Assembly (NCBI GenBank): GCA_963575745.1
Contig: CAUYUJ010015289.1
Location: forward strand, 268,730 to 332,729
Reading direction: 5' to 3'
Length of the DNA: 64,000 nt
DNA from: Prorocentrum cordatum
Lineage: Eukaryota; Sar; Dinophyceae; Prorocentrales; Prorocentraceae
Shown piece after piece: positions 1 to 10,200 of the stretch (within the stretch, counting starts at the first letter, position 1; every line of letters begins with the position of its first letter). Position numbers and translations under genes: made by a program. The notes below the pieces were generated by a model. The model did no database searches. It was not told where the DNA came from and saw only the letters and a list, made by a program, of their open reading frames with translations.

Positions 1-493
1 CCCCTCCCACCCCTCCAGGGAGGCCCCGCCTGAGCGAGGAGGGTATCGGAATACCATACTATTTACATGGTTTCGTGCCCCTCCCACCCCTCCAGGGAGG
101 CCCCGCCTGAGCGAGGAGGGTATCGGAAACCATACTATTTACATGGTTTCGTGCCCCTCCCACCCCTCCAGGGAGGCCCCGCCTGAGCGAGGAGGGTATC
201 GGAATACCATACTATTTACATGGTTTCGTGCCCCTCCCACCCCTCCAGGGAGGCCCCGCCTGAGCGAGGAGGGTATCGGAATACCATACTATTTACATGG
301 TTTCGTGCCCCTCCCACCCCTCCAGGGAGGCCCCGCCTGAGCGAGGAGGGTATCGGAATACCATACTATTTACATGGTTTCGTGCCCCTCCCACCCCTCC
401 AGGGAGGCCCCGCCTGAGCGAGGAGGGTATCAGAATACCATACTATTTACGTGGTTTCGTGCCCCTCCCAAGCGGGGCCCCGCCTGAGCGAGG
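1..493 (+). repeat. 77-bp tandem repeat array, left arm
   Basis: About 6.4 copies of a 77-bp unit, nearly identical. Each unit holds a GC-rich half (CCCCTCCCACCCCTCCAGGG, then GCCTGAGCGAGGAGGG) and an AT-rich half with the imperfect inverted repeat ACCAT-actatttac-ATGGT. The copy at about 125-140 lacks the ATACC segment, and the last copy (about 430-475) is diverged and shortened. The array runs off the left edge. Short peptides it would encode repeat with the unit and are not genes. The same unit recurs in opposite orientation at 787-2651. Confidence 0.97.
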
Positions 494-561
494 AGGGCAT
501 CAAGAAAATGGGTCCCACGAAACCGTTAACCTCTTTATGTGGGGAACTCCGTTAGCATAAT
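494..561 (+). repeat. Inverted-repeat arm next to the array (left)
   Basis: Non-array sequence that pairs with 718-787. The two 68-70 bp arms differ at only about two positions. They lie inside the opposed 77-bp arrays and extend the large inverted repeat to within 156 bp of its centre. Confidence 0.9.
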
Positions 562-717
562 TTTCTTAAGAAGTCCCCGTGGGATCTCGGCCCAACCAGC
601 CGGCCACCAGGAGAGCTGCACAAAAATATCCAACCCTCGTTGGTCAAAATGGCTCAAGATGTCCCAAAATGGCCCCCAAGATGCCTCCAGGATGTGAAAG
701 ATGGCCCAAAAAATCAC
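562..717. other. Spacer of the large inverted repeat
   Basis: Single-copy centre of the palindrome, 156 bp. It contains several CAAGATGKCCC-like words (about 655-705) of the degenerate family found in larger tracts at 2865, 4031, 4495, 13010, 14100 and 14806. No gene is visible. Confidence 0.8.
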
Positions 718-787
718 ATTATGCTAACGGAGTTCCCCACATAAAGAGATTAACGGTTTCGTGGGACCAATTTTCTTGATGCCCTCC
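718..787 (-). repeat. Inverted-repeat arm next to the array (right)
   Basis: Reverse complement of 494-561 with about two mismatches. It joins directly to the reversed 77-bp array. Confidence 0.9.
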
Positions 788-2651
788 TCGCGACGCTGGA
801 GGGGTGGGAGGGGCACGAAACCATGTAAATAGTATGTTTTGCGGATACCCTCCTCGCTCAGGCGGGGCCTCCCTGGAGGGGTGGGAGGGGCACGAAACCA
901 TGTAAATAGTATGGTTTTCCGATACCCTCCTCGCTCAGGCGGGGCCTCCCTGGAGGGGTGGGAGGGGCACGAAACCATGTAAATAGTATGGTATTCCGAT
1001 ACCCTCCTCGCTCAGGCGGGGCCTCCCTGGAGGGGTGGGAGGGGCACGAAACCGTAATTCCGATACCCTCCTCGCTCAGGCGGGGCCTCCCTGGAGGGGT
1101 GGGAGGGGCACGAAACCATGTAAATAGTATGGTATTCCGATACCCTCCTCGCTCAGGCGGGGCCTCCCTGGAGGGGTGGGAGGGGCACGAAACCATGTAA
1201 ATAGTATGGTATTCCGATACCCTCCTCGCTCAGGCGGGGCCTCCCTGGAGGGTGGGAGGGGCACGAAACCATGTAAATAGTATGGTATTCCGATACCCTC
1301 CTCGCTCAGGCGGGGCCTCCCTGGAGGGGTGGGAGGGGCACGAAACCATGTAAATAGTATGGTATTCCGATACCCTCCTCGCTCAGGCGGGGCCTCCCTG
1401 GAGGGGTGGGAGGGGCACGAAACCATGTAAATAGTATGGTATTCCGATACCCTCCTCGCTCAGGCGGGGCCTCCCTGGAGGGGTGGGAGGGGCACGAAAC
1501 CATGTAAATAGTATGGTATTCCGATACCCTCCTCGCTCAGGCGGGGCCTCCCTGGAGGGGTGGGAGGGGCACGAAACCATGTAAATAGTATGGTATTCCG
1601 ATACCCTCCTCGCTCAGGCGGGGCCTCCCTGGAGGGGTGGGAGGGGCACGAAACCATGTAAATAGTATGGTATTCCGATACCCTCCTCGCTCAGGCGGGG
1701 CCTCCCTGGAGGGGTGGGAGGGGCACGAAACCATGTAAATAGTATGGTATTCCGATACCCTCCTCGCTCAGGCGGGGCCTCCCTGGAGGGGTGGGAGGGG
1801 CACGAAACCATGTAAATAGTATGGTATTCCGATACCCTCCTCGCTCAGGCGGGGCCTCCCTGGAGGGGTGGGAGGGGCACGAAACCATGTAAATAGTATG
1901 GTATTCCGATACCCTCCTCGCTCAGGCGGGGCCTCCCTGGAGGGGTGGGAGGGGCACGAAACCATGTAAATAGTATGGTATTCCGATACCCTCCTCGCTC
2001 AGGCGGGGCCTCCCTGGAGGGGTGGGAGGGGCACGAAACCATGTAAATAGTATGGTATTCCGATACCCTCCTCGCTCAGGCGGGGCCTCCCTGGAGGGGT
2101 GGGAGGGGCACGAAACCATGTAAATAGTATGGTATTCCGATACCCTCCTCGCTCAGGCGGGGCCTCCCTGGAGGGGTGGGAGGGGCACGAAACCATGTAA
2201 ATAGTATGGTATTCCGATACCCTCCTCGCTCAGGCGGGGCCTCCCTGGAGGGGTGGGAGGGGCACGAAACCATGTAAATAGTATGGTATTCCGATACCCT
2301 CCTCGCTCAGGCGGGGCCTCCCTGGAGGGGTGGGAGGGGCACGAAACCATGTAAATAGTATGGTATTCCGATACCCTCCTCGCTCAGGCGGGGCCTCCCT
2401 GGAGGGGTGGGAGGGGCACGAAACCATGTAAATAGTATGGTATTCCGATACCCTCCTCGCTCAGGCGGGGCCTCCCTGGAGGGGTGGGAGGGGCACGAAA
2501 CCATGTAAATAGTATGGTATTCCGATACCCTCCTCGCTCAGGCGGGGCCTCCCTGGAGGGGTGGGAGGGGCACGAAACCATGTAAATAGTATGGTATTCC
2601 GATACCCTCCTCGCTCAGGCGGGGCCTCCCTGGAGGGGTGGGAGGGGCACG
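787..2651 (-). repeat. 77-bp tandem repeat array, right arm (inverted)
   Basis: About 24 copies of the 77-bp unit in reverse orientation. Copies from about 1306 to 2650 look identical. Copies nearer the palindrome centre vary: one near 1050 lacks about 15 bp of the AT-rich half, one near 1245 has lost one G of the GGGGTGGG run, and those at 790-930 carry substitutions. Old variants at the centre and identical units outside suggest recent expansion of the outer part. Confidence 0.97.
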
Positions 2652-2762
2652 CCATGGTATGGTATGGTACGGTATGGTACGTATGGTGTGGTATGGTATG
2701 GTATGGTATGGTATGGTATGGTATGTGTGGTAGGAACTATGGTATGGTATGGTGTGTGTGGT
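2652..2762 (+). repeat. (GGTAT)n pentanucleotide microsatellite
   Basis: Imperfect GGTAT/GGTAC repeats that abut the end of the 77-bp array and finish in a GTGTGTGTGG stretch. Confidence 0.95.
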
Positions 2763-2864
2763 AGCAATAATATTGTGCTGTATGTAAGATGGAGCGGGAG
2801 GTGGGTGGGAAGGAGAGGGTGTTCTGGGAAAACAAGAACCCCACTCAGGATGTGGGGAAATATA
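2763..2864. other. Short unique stretch
   Basis: About 100 bp of purine-rich DNA between the pentamer repeat and the first long degenerate tract. Nothing recognisable. Confidence 0.5.
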
Positions 2865-3463
2865 GTCCCAAGATAGCCTCCAAGACAATCTCAAGATGCC
2901 TCCAAGACCGCAAAGATGGTCCAAGAGAGCCCAAGACGGCTCAAGCAGCGCCCAGGAGGCTCCTAAGACGGCCCAAGGAGCCTCCAACAGGTCCTCCAGG
3001 AAGGCCCGAAGAGGCAAAGATCATTGATTTGCTGGAGGTGATTGAAGGATTGGGGCGTTTGCTGCTAAACGGCCCCCCGACGGCCCAATACGGCCCAAGA
3101 GGCCACCAAGATGGCCCCAAGATTACACAGGAGGCCTCCAAGATTGCCCCAGGACGGCCCAGGAAGCTCCCACGACAGCCACACAAGACCCCCAAGACCG
3201 CCCAAAAGGCCTCCAGGACGCCCAAGATGGCCTTCAAGACAGCGCTGAAGCGCCCCAAGAGGGCTCCAAGACGGCCCAGAGAGGCTCCCAAGACGGCGTC
3301 CGACGGCGTCAGGCGGACCAGGAACGTCATAAGACAGCTTCTAGAGAGGCCCTAAAGAAGACCCCAAAGGACCCCAAGAGACCCACGGAAGCCCCCAAGA
3401 GGCCTCCAAGAGGCCCAGCTCCCACGAGGCCCCAAAAATGGCCCCAACAAGCTCCCAGGAGGT
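2865..3463 (+). repeat. Degenerate AAGAYGGCCC-type tract
   Basis: Words such as CCAAGACGGCCC, CAAGAGGCC and CAAGATGGCC recur every 11-16 bp without a fixed period. The compositional bias keeps frames open on both strands (for example 2789-3355 forward, 2941-3330 reverse). The predicted peptides are only reiterated Pro, Lys, Arg and Ala, with no domain. I read it as a decayed low-complexity array, not a gene. Confidence 0.75.
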
Positions 3464-3528
3464 CTCCTCCTCTTCCTCCTCCTCTTCCTCCTCCTCCTCC
3501 TCCTCCTTCTCCTCCTCCTCCCTTTTCC
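3464..3528 (+). repeat. (TCC)n microsatellite 1
   Basis: Imperfect TCC/TTCC triplet run. It is the middle block of a composite repeat (degenerate tract, then TCC run, then the GATTCGCCG module) that recurs at 4495-4945. Confidence 0.95.
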
Positions 3529-3740
3529 TCACTCTCATCATCCTCTTCTTCCTCCCCCACGTGTTCCCCGAAGGGCTCCCACAACGACTGAGGGAACGAA
3601 TGATGAAAAGGCACGGCCAAATTCTGCCCAACCGTTTGGCCACCTAGGTCTGCCCCAAATTGCAGAGGACGGCGGCGATTCGCCGTAGGCGTCGTCGATG
3701 CACAAGTGATGCGCCGCCCCCGGGCCTTGCCATACAGCCA
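3529..3740 (+). repeat. GATTCGCCG module, copy 1
   Basis: About 200 bp that aligns by eye with 4758-4945. Shared landmarks, in order, are TCTTCCTSCC, TGTTCC.CG.GGG, CCACAACG.CTG.GG, GGCCAMA and GGCGGCRRTGATTCGCCG-like core followed by YAGGC. A shorter third match lies at 13330-13380. It appears to be a dispersed non-coding repeat of unknown nature. Confidence 0.7.
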
Positions 3741-4030
3741 TCGGCCTGACCGAAGGAACGAGAAATAGGGAACGAAGCCCCTTTGTTTTCCAAGGAACAA
3801 TGCATAAGGAACGATAAATAATGAGAAACGCATACGGAACGATGGATAACGCATACGGGAACGACCGAGCCCCTTTTGAAAAGCAAGTGTTCCTTACTCA
3901 AGCCGCTCACTGTAGGGGTGCGCGGCGTGCCAAATCTCGGCGTGTGGTGGGCTCGTCCGAAAGGCTCCGAGCATGGTCTCGGCCGCTCGCGACGCCGTGT
4001 CCAAGACGACCGGAAACCTCCACAACGCCC
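3741..4030. repeat. GGAACGA-rich degenerate repeat and flank
   Basis: Between about 3750 and 3870 the word GGAACGA recurs together with ATAAATAA and GCATACGG. Two AGCCCCTTT segments (about 3776 and 3870) mark a diverged duplication. 3901-4030 shows nothing recognisable. Confidence 0.5.
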
Positions 4031-4235
4031 GCCTCCAAGTCGGCCGAGATGACCCAAGATGGCTTCCTATTTCCCCCAAGACGGCTAAGATGATGCCAAA
4101 GAGAACCAAGTGTGGCCCCGATATGGTTCGAAGACGGCCCAAGATGCTCCCAGGATGGCCCAAGGTGGCTTCAGGATAGCCCTAGACTGTCCAAGAGGCC
4201 TCCAAGAGGAACTCCAAGGAGTCCCGAAGCTGCCG
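4031..4235 (+). repeat. Degenerate AAGAYGGCCC-type tract
   Basis: Same family as 2865-3463 and in the same orientation: CCCAAGACGGC, CCAAGATGC, CCAAGAGGCCTCC. No domain in any frame. Confidence 0.7.
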
Positions 4236-4494
4236 AACTTGCGGGTTTTGCAAGATTTGGGTTTACTTACTTTCGGCGTTCGGCTTTCGAATGACCCACT
4301 ACAGTTAGGTCGGGCATGTCCCCCTACAGGCGGATTGTGGACGAAAAATAACAACAAAAAACATGTCCCAAAAAACAATATGTTCAAAAACATGCCCCCC
4401 CAAAAAATAACAAAAATATGTCAAAAACAAAGTCCCACAACTATTTTTCACTATTTTTGAATGTTCCCCGTGTAGAGGGACAAGCCCGACTTAA
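4236..4494. other. A-rich unique stretch
   Basis: Contains short reiterated ACATG and CAAAAAA words (4350-4430). No gene seen. Confidence 0.5.
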
Positions 4495-4690
4495 CAATAC
4501 GGCCCAAGAGGCCACCAGGTTGCCCCAAAAGCGCCCAAGAGGTCTACAATATGGCCCCCGGACGGCCCAAGAGGCCCTGAAGACGGCCCCAAGAGGGCCC
4601 CAAGACGGCCCAGGAGACCTCCAAGACGCCGAAGATGACCTCCAAGACGGCGCTGAAGCGCCCCGAGGGGGCCCCAAGTCTTCAAAAAAG
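4495..4690 (+). repeat. Degenerate AAGAYGGCCC-type tract
   Basis: Third long tract of the family, directly upstream of a TCC run exactly as at 2865-3528. Confidence 0.75.
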
Positions 4691-4757
4691 CCTCCTCCTC
4701 CTCCTCCTCCTCCTCCTCCTCCTCCTCCTCCTCCTCCTCCTCCTCCTCCTCCTCCTT
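4691..4757 (+). repeat. (TCC)n microsatellite 2
   Basis: Nearly pure TCC, about 22 units. Confidence 0.97.
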
Positions 4758-4945
4758 TATTCTCCCTCTCGTCCGCTTCCTCTTCCTGCCCCAAATGTTC
4801 CGCGAGGGGTTTCCACAACGGCTGGGGAAACGTCCGATAACGTGACCAAACTCTGGCCACAATATTCCACCGCATAGGCGCTTCCCAAACGCAGGGGGCG
4901 GCAGTGATTCGCCGCAGGCATCTTCAATAAGCATGGGTTGAGGTG
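4758..4945 (+). repeat. GATTCGCCG module, copy 2
   Basis: Second copy of the module at 3529-3740, following the TCC run in the same order and orientation. The core at about 4903-4920 reads GGCAGTGATTCGCCGCAGGC. Confidence 0.7.
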
Positions 4946-5195
4946 GTGGGGAGGTGTCTGGGCGCGAGGATGGGGGCTGGAACGAAAATGGGTGTGGATG
5001 TGAAGAAAAAGGGGGGGAAGGACGTGAGCATGAGTTGAACGGTGGTGGGGGCGTAGGTTGGGATGGGAGTGGGGCTGGATGCGTAAGGGGGGGATGGGGC
5101 GTTGACTCAGAGGCGCGATCGCGGAAGCGGACGTGATAGGCGGGCGTGGGAGTGGGCGTGGATGTGGGCGCTAAGGCGGGCGTGGGCGTGGGTAG
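4946..5195 (+). repeat. G-rich GGGCGTG/GTGGG degenerate tract
   Basis: Strongly G-biased strand with reiterated GTGGGCGTGG-like words, clearest at 5132-5192. No coding signal beyond compositional open frames. Confidence 0.6.
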
Positions 5196-7440
5196 GTGTG
5201 TGGCGACGGCAACAGCGCTCCTGCGGCTGCTGGCAGCCACCATCGCAGCTCTGTTAGGGAGATGTCAAGAAGCACCGTATGCATTGATGTGGGTCCTAAT
5301 CCTTGGTCCAGCCAGTGTATGTTCGATTGCTCGTCCAGACTCGGCCACCCTCACCGAAATAGGAACGTCGATGCTGCGAGGAGGCCCCTCCCGTGCATGG
5401 TCCTTCCCTCCCTCCAAACACACATTCGCTACTCGTGTCCATGATCCGGAATGAAATAGAAAGTCAACATCACGGTTCGCTTTCCAGATCCCATTCCCCC
5501 TGACCCTCTGGGGTCCCCCCAAACCTGAGCGCTGCCCCCCCCGAGACGGGGCAACTGGAGGGCGCCCACCATACTGGCCGTGCCCATCTCCTGGGCCCAG
5601 GATCGGTGCCAATGTGCACATAACTTGGTGCTGCGACCCACACACACACACCGATGGTGGGCTTGGTTGGGACGGGCCTCATCCCAGCTAACCCAGACCC
5701 CCCACCATGAATTTTTCGTGACGTCGACACCCAGAGGTCTGGACCCCTTCCCCCGTCCTGGATCGTTTCTGATGGCCCCGAGGCTCGGCGAGGGCCTCCA
5801 AGGGCCAAACACAGCGAAAACCTCCCGTCGTGGTGTGTTCACAGCGCGAGGGGGCCTGGGTCCCTCGGAGAGGGCAGGGCGCGGGCGGCCGCGGGCGGCC
5901 GCGGGCCTGCGCGGGGCACGAAGAGCCGCGGCGGCCGGGCCAGCAGGGCCACGAGCCTGCCGGCAGCTCGCCCCCGGGGGCTGCACCGAGGTCGCGCGCG
6001 CGCGCGCCGCGCTGCTCCTCGCTGCGACCGCTGCCGATGCCACCGGGACTGCGACGGCGGCAAGCACTCGCGAGGGTGCCGCGGCCAGAGCGCCTGGCAG
6101 AACTAGAGAATTAGCACGGTTGTCGTGGCCATCACGACCACCACAGGCCAGGCCAGCCGACGATGGGCCGAGCCGCAGGCAGCTGCGAGGGCCCGGGGGC
6201 CCTGCCTTCGTCCTGGCTGTCCTCGTCGACGCCTCCAGCCTCCTTCCTGCAGCACAGGCGCAACTGGTGCCGATCTGAGCTAGAGGCCAGTGGCCCCTCA
6301 AGCATCCAAAGCCCGTGCGGAGAGGGAAGGGGGGGGAGGGGCAGTGGCAAGGGGAGGGAGGGGGGGCAGGAGAGGACAAGTGGTTACGCTCTCACCTCCT
6401 CATCCCCGCAGTCATCCCCATCATCATCCGCCATGTCGCCGCTTTTGTTTGCGTGCCCTACCTACCACAGCCAGCAGTGAATGAAGCACAACGTGCCCTC
6501 AACATCGCATGACAAAACTGCATGGCACCAATGCTACGGGTAAGCAGGGTCGCCCGTAAAGACCACAGGCTGAGGAAATCTGTATAGAGGACAAGGCTGC
6601 GCCAGCCGAGGGCGGCGAGCGGGGAAACCACGAGAAGCAGGCAAACCCTGATGTTCCACATAGGCATCCGGGGGAGCAACATCAACTGTCCAGGGCGGGT
6701 CAGTAATATCGAGAAACGAGCCTCCGATCGGCAAAAAAGATCTGCGTTGGATGCGTGTTCCCTCGCTCGGGGTCAAGATGGCGGAGCAAACGGCATAAGT
6801 CGTGACACTCTCTGGGGCCTCAATGTCCTTCGTGCTGCACATGTTTTGATGAGTTGGGTGTTCGCGAGTGGCACGCATACAAACCTTCGGGTCTCCTCAT
6901 AATCCTGGTCCTCTTCCTCCTCAACTTCTTTCTTCTCATCCTCCTATCTTCCACCACATCCTCCTGTGGCTGCAATATAGGCACAAGGAGCAAGCCATTT
7001 GATCAGTGTCTTTTGCGTTGCAGCTCTTTCGCTCAACTGGCCATGGCTTCAAAAAAGGCAAAGGCCACGATGCAGAAGGGACTGTCCAGAAGATGCTCTC
7101 CGAATGGCTAAGAAGCCCCCGCAAGGCGCGCCACCACTATCTTGGGCCCAAGCCCAACGCAAGGAGCCTGCCGCCTTGATGCACGCCCTCTCGCCAAGTG
7201 GGCGCGCGCGCCCAGCACGGTCTGGGCGCGGTCTGGCCCCGTGCGCGGGCGCACCGCGCATGTTGCTCTGCACCATGCTCTCAGGCGGCTGCGCTCTTGT
7301 AGAGGGCAAAACATGTAGCCCCATAATAACCACCCCGACAAGCAAGGCCGTTTGGTAAACGCACCTAGAGAAGCACTCGAACAGGGCAGGGCTGTTTGGT
7401 ACACGCTTAAGGCCGCGTAGCAATCGCCAATTATCGGGGC
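5196..7440. other. GC-rich intergenic DNA, no supportable gene
   Basis: Long open frames exist on both strands (for example 5429-6379 reverse and 5580-6278 forward) but they overlap each other and show only Ala/Arg/Pro/Gly-rich composition with no motif. 5870-6010 is very CpG-rich with reiterated GGGCGGCCGC. A TC-rich stretch lies at 6905-6965. I see no reliable exon structure. Confidence 0.45.
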
Positions 7441-8530
7441 GGGTAGTTGTTATTCTCTTGATTTTTTGGCCGCTCCAACTGATCTGCCCATCGGCCCACG
7501 GATGTGGCTTAGAAGCCATCCAAGCTTCTGCAGAGCCTTCCAAGAAGATTCCAGGCCCTTCTGACATGCTGAGGCGCCTGCCCCACAAAGAAACCTACTG
7601 GCATGGCCTTGGTCCCACTGGCCGACTGAGTCCCCCAACTGGGGACAGATGCTATTCCTACCAGGTTTCGCGGGACCTAAGCCCACCTGTGAGGGTGAGC
7701 TGGCGGGGCTGAGGTACCGTGGCCCAGTGGGGATGGGGATGGATGGGTCAGACAGTGCCGAGGAGAGGAGCCTGGGTGAAACGCGAAGCTGCGGTTGGCG
7801 GGAGTCATTCGGGACGGTATTCACGAGCGGCGAACCCGCATCCGCGCCCTCGAGGTCTCGACTCCGAGGCGCGATGCCGTGGGCACGCGGTCGCACAGAC
7901 GTGTTCCGCGCGGGGCATCCACGACAGAGGCGCCCTGCATGCACGGGGTCGCGGCCTGGGGGCCTGGCCCGCGAGGAAACGAGGACCATGACCAAGACTG
8001 ACCAAGCGCCACTTCGTGGATCATCCTCGCGAGTCGGCGACTGCTGACATGAGAACGGAGAGGCTAGAAAACGGCTGAGGCAGGCGGCCCGTGGGGGAAC
8101 TAACGGTACCAATACCGCTACTCCCTGGACCTGTCCCAGGGTGCTCCATGACCAGAATTTCAAGGAGAAGCCAGCAGTGGCGACGAGGGCCTCCCAGGTG
8201 GCCCAAAAAGGCGAAAACGAGGCGAGGTTTGCGATATGGGTACCTGTACTCGGGGCCTGGGTGCAACGTGGAGCTGCAAGTGGCGGGAGCCATTCGGGAC
8301 GGCAGCGCAGCGGCAGAGCTGACGGGGGGGCCGCCAGGACGCGGGCCTCTCCGGCCGCTCGTCGGCCCTCCGGCAGGCACGCTGCAGCGCGCGGTAGGCC
8401 GCGTTCGCGCCTGATGCCAGGGAACGCGCGGCCACGGCAAGCAACGACGCCCGGGAGACGGCGCCCACGCCAACACCCGCACGCACACGTAGAGGCCGCG
8501 GAGATGGGGTCGAAACGGATGGGGTCGTAG
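7441..8530. other. GC-rich DNA with an internal duplication
   Basis: Overlapping open frames on both strands (7450-8805 and 8160-8972 reverse, 7649-8047 and 8141-8530 forward) look compositional. A 47-bp segment at 7771-7817 is repeated at 8256-8302 with a few substitutions (both start CCTGGGTG and end CATTCGGGACGG). This points to an old duplication or a dispersed repeat. Confidence 0.5.
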
Positions 8531-8538
8531 GATTGCAC

Positions 8539-8564
8539 CGCATCGTCGATGCATCGACGATGCG
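8539..8564. repeat. 26-bp perfect palindrome 1
   Basis: Perfectly self-complementary. The half-site is CGCATCGTCGATG and the centre is GATGCATC. It lies in a short field of GATGC/GCATC words (8531-8660). Confidence 0.95.
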
Positions 8565-8620
8565 TCGGGCGGCGATGCATCGGCGACGTCGGCGTGGGAA
8601 AAAAGTGTTCCACATCGAGC

Positions 8621-8646
8621 CGCATCGCCGATGCATCGGCGATGCG
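8621..8646. repeat. 26-bp perfect palindrome 2
   Basis: Half-site CGCATCGCCGATG, perfectly self-complementary. It differs from palindrome 1 by one base in each half, and the two changes are symmetric, so self-complementarity is kept. The start-to-start distance is 82 bp. Confidence 0.95.
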
Positions 8647-8660
8647 GTCGGCGATGCGGC

Positions 8661-9280
8661 GCGATCCTCCGCCCCATCTACCCCGACCCCATGTGGGAAG
8701 CCTACAAGCGGTGATGGTATTTGCACGCGCATAGAGGCCCAGACACGCTCGCGTCGTGGGAAAATACCCCGCGACGTACCCCAACCCATTTTCATTAAGT
8801 GACAAGAGGCAACGATCCTGAAAGGTATGCCCGATGACACAACAGGATCTGTCATTGGTTTGCGCGTGCTATATTGGGACGCGCGCGTCGCCCAACTCAC
8901 AGGAGAGCGACAAGAGGACGAGGACTGAGGCCCCAGACTCGCAAACGGATTCGGAGCGGGAACTTTGGGCAAGAGGAGGACGGAAGAGGGGCCGCAAAGT
9001 TACCGCGACAGCAGCAGTGAAGCGGTGGATGGAGGAAGAGGACGACAACCAATCCGCCGGCCCCATTGTGGGGCCACCAGGCTGTAGGCCCAAGGTTGGC
9101 TGTTCCCTGCACCACTTCCAGCTTCCAGCTTCCTCTGTTACAGTTCTGCTGTTTGCTCCTTGCTGTTCCTTGTTGATGGACCGCGCGAGGGGAGGGGCCG
9201 AAAAGGAACCTAGTTGCCACGCCCGGATCGGGTGCTCTGATTTCCTGGGGGGGGCGTGGAACACATAAAAATACTTGAAA
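8661..9280. other. No feature recognised
   Basis: Mixed-composition DNA. Frames at 8834-9268 (forward) and 8869-9264 (reverse) overlap and show no domain. Confidence 0.4.
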
Positions 9281-9784
9281 TTCGCGCCCCCGAAGCCATG
9301 AACCCTCGTAAATTAAACCATACTCGCGTCCCCGAGGTCATAGACCCTCGCGATTTACACCACATTCGCGCACCCGAAATCATAAACCTTTGCTAAATAC
9401 GCAGTAATCGTTTACCCGAAACCATAAACCTTAATAAGTTATACAATACTTGCGTCCCCGAGGCCACAGACGCTAGCAAATCACGCAATATTCGCGTCCC
9501 CGAAACCATAAACCCTTGTAAATTCCACAATGTTCGTGTCTCCGAAGCCATAAACCTGCGTAAATGATGCAATAGTTGCGACCCGAAGCCATAAACTCTG
9601 GTAAATTATGCAATGATCGCGCGTCTGAAATCATACACCCTTGTAAATTACGCATACTCGCGTCTTCGAAGCCATAAACCTGCGTATATTACGCTATAGT
9701 TGCGAGCCCGAAGCAATAGACCCTCGCAAATTCTGCGCTATTCGCGTATCCGAAGCCATAAACCCTCAAAATGCAACACCGCAT
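9281..9784 (+). repeat. 42-bp minisatellite, 12 copies
   Basis: Twelve diverged units of about 42 bp. The consensus runs TCGCGTCCCCGAAGCCATAA, then ACCCTCGTAAATTACGCAAT. The unit is a multiple of three, so the reverse strand shows a periodic 14-residue open frame at 9473-9655; I treat that as a by-product. Confidence 0.92.
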
Positions 9785-10200
9785 TCAACAATACCATCGG
9801 AATCTCAACTTGTCTTGCCGATTACTCATCGTCTTCGCGTGTGAAGTCCCAGCGCTGCTTCACGGCGGCGCCAAGGCCTCATGACTTCGCTCCTGCATTG
9901 CCCATTATCCGAGAGAGGGGGCCGGCGGCAGGGGGCGAAGCCCTTACGGATAAGACAGGATGAGGAGGGGTCGATCATTTTCTAGTGGCACGCTGGACAA
10001 GCGCGCGGCCGGGGCCATGTTGCTTTCGCGCTCCAAACGATAGAATGTTCATAGCTAGTGCAAAAAGCGATCTGGAAGCTCACCCGCGAGCTTCTCTGCT
10101 TCCTTCCTGCACCTTTCAGTCCTGGAGCCAAACGCCCGCAAGCACGCCGCCAGGTCTTCGAGCGGCCCGCAGGAAAGGAAATCAAGGCCAAACTAACTCC
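9785..10200. other. No feature recognised
   Basis: Unique spacer between two minisatellites. Confidence 0.4.

Noticed and set aside
640-665. Dinoflagellate spliced-leader remnant (…TGGCTCAAG at about 650)
   Set aside because: Only about nine bases agree with the leader end, and the match is explained by the CAAGATGGCYC word family of the surrounding tract.
1-2651. CRISPR array
   Set aside because: The 77-bp units are contiguous with no unique spacers, in eukaryotic repeat context, and no cas-like gene is present.
5429-6379. 316-codon reverse frame and overlapping forward frame 5580-6278 as candidate genes
   Set aside because: Very GC-rich DNA, opposing frames overlap, composition only Ala/Arg/Pro/Gly, no motif or exon pattern.
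7450-8972. 451- and 270-codon reverse frames as candidate genes
   Set aside because: They overlap in different frames, cross the palindrome pair and the internal duplication, and show no recognisable domain.
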